Shown here: positions 7,805 to 12,039 of the stretch, piece after piece | Layout: each line of letters opens with the position of its first letter | Position numbering within the stretch: the stretch's first letter is position 1 | NCBI RefSeq assembly: GCF_000331775.1 | Contig: NZ_CAPJ01000413.1 | Coordinates: 1-12,039 of the forward strand | DNA length: 12,039 nt | Reading direction: 5' to 3' | Source of the DNA: Xanthomonas translucens pv. translucens DSM 18974 | Lineage (GTDB): Bacteria > Pseudomonadota > Gammaproteobacteria > Xanthomonadales > Xanthomonadaceae | Notes under the pieces: generated by a model | What the model was told of the DNA's origin: nothing | Seen by the model: the letters and a program-made list of their open reading frames with translations, nothing else | Databases searched by the model: none | Translations under genes and position numbers: made by a program

Positions 7805-8116
7805 GTGGACACCCAACATACCGATGACGGCCATGCCGGCGGCCCGCCGATCACCCTGTATTCCAGCGCGATCTGCCCGTACTGCGTGGCGGCCAAGAAC
7901 TTCCTGAAGAGCAAGGGCTGCAGCTGGACCGAGGTGCGCATCGACCTGGACCCGGCCGAGCGCGAGAAGATGGTGGCCCTGGCGCGCCGCACCAGCGTGC
8001 CGCAGATCTTCGTCGGCGACACCCACGTCGGCGGCTACGACGACATGATGGCGCTGCATCGCGCCGGCAAGCTGCAGCCGCTGCTCGACGGCCAGGCGCC
8101 CGAGGCGCAGGCATGA
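7805..8116 (+). CDS. grxC: Glutaredoxin, class I (CPYC)
   Basis: Small cytoplasmic thiol-disulfide oxidoreductase that reduces disulfides and glutathionylated proteins with glutathione. The 103-residue product is a single thioredoxin fold. It has the dithiol active site CPYC (C24-C27) in ICPYCVAAKNFL, the cis-proline segment TSVPQIFV (P66) and the glutathione-binding GGYDD (76-80). An N-terminal extension of about 13 polar residues precedes the first strand (ITLYS). The start is a GTG at 7805-7807, supported by GGAG at 7795-7798 with 6 bases spacing. Its stop overlaps the start of the next gene in ATGA, so the two are probably translationally coupled. Confidence 0.93.
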   Translation: MDTQHTDDGHAGGPPITLYSSAICPYCVAAKNFLKSKGCSWTEVRIDLDPAEREKMVALARRTSVPQIFVGDTHVGGYDDMMALHRAGKLQPLLDGQAPEAQA

Positions 8117-8523
8117 GCGCAGCGCAGACGGGCGGCGAGGGCGACGCCGATCAGGACCGGCTGCGCGCCTTCACCGAGTTCCGCCAGCGCATGAACCAGC
8201 GCATCCTGGCCGAGCCGAACCAAGTGGTACGGCGCTTCTTCGCGCTCGATACCCAGACCTACCAGGCCGGCGCGCTGGACGTGAAGACCAAGGAACTGCT
8301 CGGCCTGGTCGCCTCGCTGGTGCTGCGCTGCGACGACTGCATCAGCTACCACGTGGCGCAGTGCAAGGAGGCCGGGGTGCAGCGCGACGAATTCTTCGAG
8401 ACCTTCTCGGTGGGTCTGGTGGTGGGCGGCTCGATCGTGATTCCGCATCTGCGTCGGGCGGTGGATTTCCTCGACACGCTCGAGCAGGGCGCCGCCGCGC
8501 CGACAGAGCACGCGCACGGCTGA
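8113..8523 (+). CDS. Carboxymuconolactone decarboxylase family protein, AhpD-like
   Basis: The 136-residue all-helical protein belongs to the CMD/AhpD fold family. It carries the redox signature of AhpD: C73-x-x-C76-x-x-x-H80, with E61 twelve residues before C73. This is the same spacing as the Glu/Cys/Cys/His proton relay of mycobacterial AhpD (E118, C130, C133, H137, from memory). A peroxidase or disulfide-reductase activity is therefore more likely than lactone decarboxylation. A start-proximal GAGG lies at 8102-8105, seven bases before the ATG, and the ATG overlaps the glutaredoxin stop by 4 bases. The tight coupling suggests the two thiol proteins work together, perhaps with glutaredoxin as the reductant; this is inference. 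The substrate is unknown. Confidence 0.88.
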   Translation: MSAAQTGGEGDADQDRLRAFTEFRQRMNQRILAEPNQVVRRFFALDTQTYQAGALDVKTKELLGLVASLVLRCDDCISYHVAQCKEAGVQRDEFFETFSVGLVVGGSIVIPHLRRAVDFLDTLEQGAAAPTEHAHG

Positions 8524-8546
8524 GTGGCGCCGGATCGACCTGCGAT

Positions 8547-8566
8547 GCGCCGCCTGCGGGCGGCGC
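8547..8566 (+). terminator. Possible weak terminator after the glutaredoxin/AhpD-like pair
   Basis: A perfect 8-bp GC stem (GCGCCGCC at 8547-8554, GGCGGCGC at 8559-8566) with a 4-base loop begins 24 bases after the stop of the AhpD-like gene. The T run (TTTT at 8573-8576) starts only 7 bases after the stem, so termination efficiency is doubtful. Confidence 0.45.
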
Positions 8567-8590
8567 GCTGCGTTTTGCGCCTGCCTGGTT

Positions 8591-8620
8591 TTGGGGGCCT
8601 TCACCGGCTTCGGGCATAAT
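8591..8620 (+). promoter_or_regulatory. Candidate sigma-70 promoter for icd
   Basis: CATAAT at 8615-8620 matches TATAAT in 5 of 6 positions. It is preceded after 18 bases by TTGGGG (8591-8596, 3 of 6 to TTGACA). It stands out as an A/T patch in the 175-base gap between the AhpD-like gene and icd and would give a leader of roughly 70 bases. The -35 match is poor. Confidence 0.45.
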
Positions 8621-8698
8621 TACTGGTGAAACCTCCTTGCGCCTGCAGCCCGGGCTTCCGGTCGGCGCGTTCCCCCTCTGTACGGAACCCCCAATCCT

Positions 8699-9706
8699 AT
8701 GACGCAGACAATCACGGTCATTCGTGGCGATGGCATCGGCCCCGAGATCATGGACGCCACGCTGTTCGTGCTCGACGCGCTGAACGCCGGCCTCACCTAC
8801 GAATACGCCGACGCCGGCCTGGTCGCGCTGGAGAAGCATGGCGATCTGTTGCCCGCCGCCACCCTGGACTCGATCCGCAAGAACAAGATCGCGCTGAAGA
8901 GCCCGCTGACCACGCCGGTCGGCGAAGGCTTCAGCTCGATCAACGTGGCCATGCGCCGCCAGTTCGACCTGTACGCCAATGTGCGTCCGGCCAAGTCGTT
9001 CCCGAACACCAAGTCGCGCTTCGGCGCCGGCGTGGACCTGATCACCGTGCGCGAGAACACCGAAGGCGCCTACCTGAGCGAAGGCCAGGAAGTGTCGGCC
9101 GACGGCGAGACCGCGGTGTCGATGGCCAAGGTGACCCGCAAGGGCTCCGAGCGCATCGTCCGCTACGCCTTCGACCTGGCGCGCGCGACCGGCCGCAAGA
9201 AGGTCACCGCGGTGCACAAGGCCAACATCATCAAGTCCACCTCGGGCCTGTTCCTGAAGGTGGCGCGCGATGTGGCCGCGAACTACCCGGAGATCGAGTT
9301 CCAGGAAATGATCGTGGACAACGCCTGCATGCAGCTGGTGATGCGTCCGGAGCAGTTCGACATCATCGTCACCACCAACCTGTTCGGCGACATCCTGTCG
9401 GACCTGTGCGCCGGCCTGGTCGGCGGCCTGGGTCTGGCCCCGGGCGCCAACATCGGCGTCGACGCGGCGATCTTCGAGGCCGTGCACGGCTCGGCCCCGG
9501 ACATCGCCGGGCAGGGCAAGGCCAATCCGTGCGCGCTGCTGCTGGGCGCGGCGCAGCTGCTGGACCACGTCGGCCAGCCGCAGAACGCCGAGCGCCTGCG
9601 CAGCGCCATCGTCGCCACGCTGGAAGCCAAGGACGGGCTGACCCCGGACCTGGGCGGCAGCGGCAACACCATGGGCTTCGCCAAGGCCATCGCCAGCCGC
9701 CTGTAA
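8699..9706 (+). CDS. icd: Isocitrate dehydrogenase, NAD-type
   Basis: Oxidative decarboxylation of isocitrate to 2-oxoglutarate in the TCA cycle. The 335-residue product is a short member of the isocitrate/isopropylmalate dehydrogenase family. It starts with ITVIRGDGIGPEI. The substrate loop SSINVAMRR has S80, N82 and R86, which is isocitrate-type rather than LeuB-type. Other active-site residues are R96, Y125 (ENTEGAY), K174 (HKANI), D207 and the metal-binding NLFGDILSD (D231, D235). The cofactor loop reads HGSAPDIAG. D268-I269 replaces the Lys-Tyr pair of E. coli NADP-enzyme, the known signature of NAD use. The ATG at 8699 has no obvious Shine-Dalgarno but gives the exact family N terminus. 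The gene has its own probable promoter and ends in a strong bidirectional terminator. Homoisocitrate or isopropylmalate activity is less likely. Confidence 0.93.
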   Translation: MTQTITVIRGDGIGPEIMDATLFVLDALNAGLTYEYADAGLVALEKHGDLLPAATLDSIRKNKIALKSPLTTPVGEGFSSINVAMRRQFDLYANVRPAKSFPNTKSRFGAGVDLITVRENTEGAYLSEGQEVSADGETAVSMAKVTRKGSERIVRYAFDLARATGRKKVTAVHKANIIKSTSGLFLKVARDVAANYPEIEFQEMIVDNACMQLVMRPEQFDIIVTTNLFGDILSDLCAGLVGGLGLAPGANIGVDAAIFEAVHGSAPDIAGQGKANPCALLLGAAQLLDHVGQPQNAERLRSAIVATLEAKDGLTPDLGGSGNTMGFAKAIASRL

Positions 9707-9724
9707 GCCGGCGCGCAGAAAACA

Positions 9725-9754
9725 AAAAAAGGGCGCTGCGAGGCGCCCTTTTTT
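9725..9754. terminator. Bidirectional intrinsic terminator between icd and the BI-1-like gene
   Basis: A perfect 12-bp inverted repeat has left arm 9725-9736 (six A then GGGCGC), a 6-base loop (TGCGAG) and right arm 9743-9754 (GCGCCC then six T). It therefore gives a GC stem followed by a U tract in both directions. It lies 18 bases after the icd stop and ends the convergent minus-strand gene as well, after that transcript has crossed the heptamer array. Confidence 0.93.
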
Positions 9755-9788
9755 GTTGCCGCCCAGAACCGGGGCTGCGAAGCTCTTC

Positions 9789-9823
9789 GAGTCCCGAGTC
9801 CCGAGTCCCGAGTCCCGAGTCCC
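9789..9823. repeat. Tandem heptamer array, (GAGTCCC)5
   Basis: Five perfect copies of GAGTCCC, the same unit in the same orientation as the 15-copy array at 54-158. In the direction of the BI-1-like gene the unit is GGGACTC and begins 2 bases after that gene's stop codon (TCA at 9826-9828 on the plus strand). The array lies between the stop codon and the shared terminator, so it should be part of that mRNA's 3' untranslated region. Confidence 0.97.
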
Positions 9824-9825
9824 GC

Positions 9826-10602
9826 TCAGTTCCGCGACTGCAACTTCGACAGCAACCGTAGGAACTCGACGTACAGCCACACCAGGGTGACCATGAGCCC
9901 GAACGCGCCGTACCACTCCATGTACTTGGGTGCGCCCTGTTCCACGCCGGTTTCGATGAAGTCGAAGTCCAGCACCAGGTTCAGCGCCGCCACCACCACC
10001 ACGAACAGGCTGAAGGCGATGCCCAGGCCGCTGGATTCGTGGATGACCGGGACGGTGATGTTGAAGAAGCCGAGGACGATGGAGGCCAGGTACACCAGCG
10101 CGATGCCACCAGTGGCCGCGACCACGCCCAGCTTGAAGTTCTCGGTGGCCTTGATCAGCCCGCTGCGGTAGGCGAACAGCAGCGCGAACAGGGTGCCGAA
10201 GGTCAGCAGCACGGCCTGCAGCACGATGCCGTTGAAGCGCACTTCGTACATCGCCGAGATCGAGCCCAGGAAGAAGCCTTCCACCAGCGCGTACAGCGGC
10301 GCGGTGATCGGCGCCCAGGTCTTCTTGAAGGTGGTGATCATGGCCAGGATGAAGCCGCCGATGGCGCCGCCCAGCACGTAGCCGATGATGCCCGGTGCGA
10401 TCACTTCGTTGCCGGCGCCATCGACCGAGATCGACTGGCTCCAGGCGAACGCCGCGGTCAGCACGGTCAGCAGCAACAGCGCGCCGGTCTTGTGGATGGT
10501 GCCGTTCAGGGTCATCGCCTCGCCGTCGCGCGAAACCACTGCGCCGCTGCCGAGGTCGAGGAAGGTGGATTCCTTCAAGGCGGGGTTGCCGCTGCGGATC
10601 AT
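9826..10602 (-). CDS. Bax inhibitor-1/YccA-like integral membrane protein
   Basis: A 258-residue polytopic inner-membrane protein with about seven hydrophobic segments (roughly 37-54, 70-90, 102-118, 127-146, 158-180, 191-213, 230-250). The N-terminal RSGNPAL motif followed by a cytoplasmic stretch of about 35 residues is typical of the bacterial Bax-inhibitor-1-like family (Pfam BaxI_1 type). LDFDFIE (211-217) after the sixth segment resembles the acidic cluster that acts as pH sensor and calcium gate in the BI-1 member YetJ. Whether this protein leaks ions is not known. The start ATG at 10602 has a good Shine-Dalgarno (GGGAGA, 10609-10614, six bases spacing). The frame is open up to 10869, but that extension would run antisense through tRNA-Pro. 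The gene is convergent with icd and carries the GGGACTC array directly after its stop. Confidence 0.92.
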   Translation of the reverse strand: MIRSGNPALKESTFLDLGSGAVVSRDGEAMTLNGTIHKTGALLLLTVLTAAFAWSQSISVDGAGNEVIAPGIIGYVLGGAIGGFILAMITTFKKTWAPITAPLYALVEGFFLGSISAMYEVRFNGIVLQAVLLTFGTLFALLFAYRSGLIKATENFKLGVVAATGGIALVYLASIVLGFFNITVPVIHESSGLGIAFSLFVVVVAALNLVLDFDFIETGVEQGAPKYMEWYGAFGLMVTLVWLYVEFLRLLSKLQSRN

Positions 10603-10689
10603 GCTGTTTCTCCCTGTAAATGAAGACGATTGGCCGGTATCGGCCACAAGTGGCGAGGATAGCGCAGGCGGCGTTGACGCGATGTGCCG

Positions 10690-10718
10690 TTGACACCGGG
10701 CCGCGAGCTTCCCACAAT
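10690..10718 (+). promoter_or_regulatory. Promoter of the tRNA cluster
   Basis: A perfect -35 box TTGACA (10690-10695) and a -10 box CACAAT (10713-10718, 4 of 6) are separated by 17 bases. A GC-rich discriminator (AGCCGACC) follows, as is common for stable-RNA promoters under stringent control. The expected start is near 10725, about 33 bases before tRNA-Pro. Confidence 0.75.
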
Positions 10719-10757
10719 AGCCGACCTTTCCGGCCTCGGCCGCGAGGGATGTTCCGC

Positions 10758-10834
10758 CGGGGTATAGCGCAGTCTGGTAGCGCGCCTGCTTTGGGAGCAG
10801 GATGTCGGGGGTTCGAATCCCTCTACCCCGACCA
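10758..10834 (+). tRNA. tRNA-Pro (anticodon TGG)
   Basis: A 77-base cloverleaf. The acceptor stem CGGGGTA (10758-10764) pairs with TACCCCG (10824-10830), then discriminator A and encoded CCA. The anticodon arm is CCTGC-TTTGGGA-GCAGG with TGG at 10792-10794, and the T loop is GTTCGAATC. It reads CCN proline codons through wobble at the first anticodon base. First gene of the four-tRNA cluster. Confidence 0.98.
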
Positions 10835-10879
10835 ATCCGATGTCCAAACGGCGGAGAGGAATGCGACAATCCGGCCCGG

Positions 10880-10956
10880 GCGCCCGTAGCTCAACCGGAT
10901 AGAGCACCGGCCTTCTAAGCCGGCGGTTACAGGTTCGATTCCTGTCGGGCGCGCCA
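10880..10956 (+). tRNA. tRNA-Arg (anticodon TCT)
   Basis: A 77-base cloverleaf. The acceptor stem GCGCCCG (10880-10886) pairs with CGGGCGC (10946-10952), then discriminator G and encoded CCA. The anticodon arm is CCGGC-CTTCTAA-GCCGG with TCT at 10914-10916, reading AGA and AGG, which are rare codons in this GC-rich genome. It lies 45 bases after tRNA-Pro. Confidence 0.98.
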
Positions 10957-10992
10957 CACCGGTGCCGGATAGGGTGTTGCAAGAGTTCAATG

Positions 10993-11069
10993 GTGGCTGT
11001 AGCTCAGCTGGTTAGAGTACTGGATTGTGATTCCAGATGTCGGGGGTTCGAGTCCCCTCAGCCACCCCA
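10993..11069 (+). tRNA. tRNA-His (anticodon GTG)
   Basis: A cloverleaf with acceptor stem GTGGCTG (10993-10999) pairing with CAGCCAC (11059-11065). The next base C11066 faces G10992, the extra -1 G needed for histidyl-tRNA identity. It is therefore encoded, and the mature RNA would start at 10992. CCA is encoded (11067-11069). The anticodon arm is CTGGA-TTGTGAT-TCCAG with GTG at 11027-11029. Confidence 0.98.
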
Positions 11070-11100
11070 TTGATCGCGTGACCCGCTGCTTCGCGGGGTG

Positions 11101-11134
11101 TTGCAACGAAGCAAAAAAGCACATAAGATGTGCT
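11101..11134 (+). promoter_or_regulatory. Possible separate promoter for tRNA-Lys, -10 inside an inverted repeat
   Basis: TTGCAA (11101-11106, 4 of 6) and TAAGAT (11124-11129, 4 of 6) are 17 bases apart, 17 bases before tRNA-Lys. The -10 hexamer overlaps a perfect inverted repeat, AGCACAT (11118-11124) and ATGTGCT (11128-11134) around a 3-base centre. The 76-base spacer between tRNA-His and tRNA-Lys is the longest in the cluster and the most A/T-rich. The repeat could instead be an RNA processing hairpin in a single long transcript. Confidence 0.35.
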
Positions 11135-11145
11135 ACTCAGTTTCA

Positions 11146-11221
11146 GGGCCGTTAGCTCAGTTGGTAGAGCAGTTGACTCTTAATCAATAGGTCCAAGGTT
11201 CGAATCCTTGACGGCCCACCA
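11146..11221 (+). tRNA. tRNA-Lys (anticodon CTT)
   Basis: A 76-base cloverleaf. The acceptor stem GGGCCGT (11146-11152) pairs with ACGGCCC (11211-11217), then discriminator A and encoded CCA. The anticodon arm is GTTGA-CTCTTAA-TCAAT with one G-T pair and CTT at 11179-11181, reading AAG, the preferred Lys codon at high GC. Last gene of the cluster, followed 8 bases later by a terminator. Confidence 0.97.
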
Positions 11222-11228
11222 AATCAAG

Positions 11229-11263
11229 CAGCCACTTAGCGCAAGCCAAGTGGCTGTTTTTTT
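11229..11263 (+). terminator. Intrinsic terminator of the tRNA cluster
   Basis: A perfect 9-bp stem (CAGCCACTT at 11229-11237, AAGTGGCTG at 11248-11256) with a 10-base loop is followed at once by seven T (11257-11263), eight bases after tRNA-Lys. Confidence 0.93.
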
Positions 11264-11272
11264 ATGCGCCGA

Positions 11273-11290
11273 GCATGCGCGAGCGCATGC
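11273..11290. repeat. Perfect palindrome next to the S41 pseudogene
   Basis: GCATGCGC (11273-11280) and GCGCATGC (11283-11290) flank a 2-base centre. It lies in the 57-base gap between the tRNA terminator and the stop of the convergent S41 remnant. There is no T tract on the minus strand beyond it, so it is not a classical terminator for that gene; it may be a transcript-end or protein-binding element. Confidence 0.5.
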
Positions 11291-11320
11291 CGGCCATGGC
11301 GTCGCTTCCGCGCGACGCGG

Positions 11321-12039
11321 TCAGCGTTGCGCTGCCGCGATCGCCAGCGCCGCGTCCATCATCGCGTTGGGGTGCAGCGGATCGTCGTCGATGCGAATGT
11401 CCGGCGTCAGCCACAGCGGCGTGGCTGCGCCCGATGTCTGCACCAGCAGCAGGCGCGGCGCCCACAGGACCAGTCCTGTCTGCGGCAGCGCGATCTTCTG
11501 CACGTTGCCGGTCTGCGTGCTCCTGACGCTGGCGCCTTCTCCGATCAGCGTCCCGACATGGAAATCCTGCATCGCGTTGGCGAACAGCACCGCCGAGGAA
11601 TTAAGTGCCGGGGCCGATCAGGACGTAGACCTTGCCGTCGAAGTGCAGCGGATCTCCAGACTGCGGAGCGCTCCACGTTTCCACGGGTGCGCTCAGCACA
11701 TCGCCCGCCCGTTCGTGTTTCGCAGGGTCGTCGCGGAGCACTTTCTTTGGTGTAGCGCGATGCCCAGCGGTAGGGCCGGTCGGCGAGGTAGGGCAGTAGC
11801 CCTTGCAGCCACAGCGCATCGCCGCCGCCGCCGTTGTGTCGCACGTCGATGACGAGCGTGCGCGTGCCGCTCGCTTTCATCTGCTGGAACGCGCGATGCG
11901 CGAACGCGACGAATGCGGCTGGCTCGGGCCAGGAGAAGGTCCGGATGGTCATGACCGTAGCGGCGCCTGGGCTGTGCGACCTGTTGAGCCACCCGCGCGA
12001 TCCATCGCGCGATCGGCCGATGTCGCTGGCGTTCGTGCT
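11321..12039 (-). pseudogene. S41-family peptidase, C-terminal part, two frameshifts, partial at window edge
   Basis: Three frames on the minus strand join into one S41-type (C-terminal processing protease/tricorn-core) domain. Frame one runs from the window edge to about 11746 and has LVIDVRHNGGGGDALW, the family's DxRxNxGG motif. Frame two (about 11745-11604) has FDGKVYVLIGPGT. Frame three (about 11600-11321) has SSAVLFANAMQDF, LIGEGASVRS and the C terminus ending AAAQR. The catalytic Ser lies at the second junction: families read G-x-x-T-Y/F-S-S-A, and here a TAA (11601-11603) interrupts it. Removing one A at 11746-11748 and one A at 11601-11602 (T on the plus strand) restores a continuous reading frame through T-Y-S-S-A. 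Frame one stays open to the window end, so the N-terminal part lies outside. It is either a recently broken gene or carries two sequencing errors. Confidence 0.8.

Noticed and set aside
7664..8059. N-terminal extension of the M48 protease frame
   Set aside because: It runs antisense through the glutaredoxin gene. The TTG at 7663 has a Shine-Dalgarno and starts a proper signal peptide.
8342..10717. 791-codon minus-strand frame across icd and the BI-1-like gene
   Set aside because: Shadow of both genes with the heptamer array read through; no domain recognisable, and it crosses a strong terminator.
10603..10869. Upstream extension of the BI-1-like protein
   Set aside because: Would be antisense to tRNA-Pro. 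The ATG at 10602 has a good ribosome site and the conserved family N terminus.
11146..12039. tRNA-Lys as attachment site of a genomic island
   Set aside because: No integrase, no repeated tRNA 3' end in the window, and downstream DNA is GC-rich and looks native.

Overview
The window is GC-rich chromosomal DNA from a gammaproteobacterium of the Xanthomonadaceae, most probably Xanthomonas or a close relative. I infer this from protein character, the phoB-phoR-ppk-ppx order, a short NAD-type isocitrate dehydrogenase and the GGGACTC heptamer arrays; no database search was possible. Almost everything is core or housekeeping. I found no mobile element, CRISPR array, phage or defence module.

Layout, left to right. 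Positions 1-163 hold about 50 bases with no recognisable feature and then a tandem array of 15 copies of the 7-mer GAGTCCC. Positions 164-5937, all on the minus strand, form a phosphate-response cluster read in the order phoB (GTG start), phoR, ppk, ppx. The sensor kinase and response regulator are followed directly by the polyphosphate-making and polyphosphate-degrading enzymes. A degenerate Pho-box-like element with an 11-base period lies just upstream of phoB. Next, also on the minus strand, is a secreted M48 metalloprotease with C-terminal TPR-like repeats, similar to BepA (6020-7663, TTG start). Divergent from it is a translationally coupled plus-strand pair: a class I glutaredoxin (CPYC) and an AhpD-like carboxymuconolactone decarboxylase family protein. 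An NAD-type isocitrate dehydrogenase (8699-9706) follows. A perfect 12-bp bidirectional terminator separates it from the convergent Bax-inhibitor-1/YccA-like membrane protein (9826-10602, minus). A second, 5-copy GAGTCCC array sits directly after the stop of that gene.

From 10690 to 11263 there is a tRNA cluster, Pro(TGG)-Arg(TCT)-His(GTG)-Lys(CTT). It has a consensus -35 promoter in front, a possible separate promoter for tRNA-Lys, and a strong intrinsic terminator at the end. The right edge (11321-12039, minus) is the C-terminal half of an S41-type peptidase broken by two single-base frameshifts, running off the window.

No gene-free stretch exceeds 300 bases. Functionally the window combines phosphate sensing and polyphosphate turnover, envelope protein quality control, thiol redox chemistry, the TCA cycle and tRNA supply. 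The points most worth a second look are the heptamer arrays flush against stop codons, the double-frameshifted S41 gene, the candidate Pho box and the coupled glutaredoxin/AhpD-like pair.
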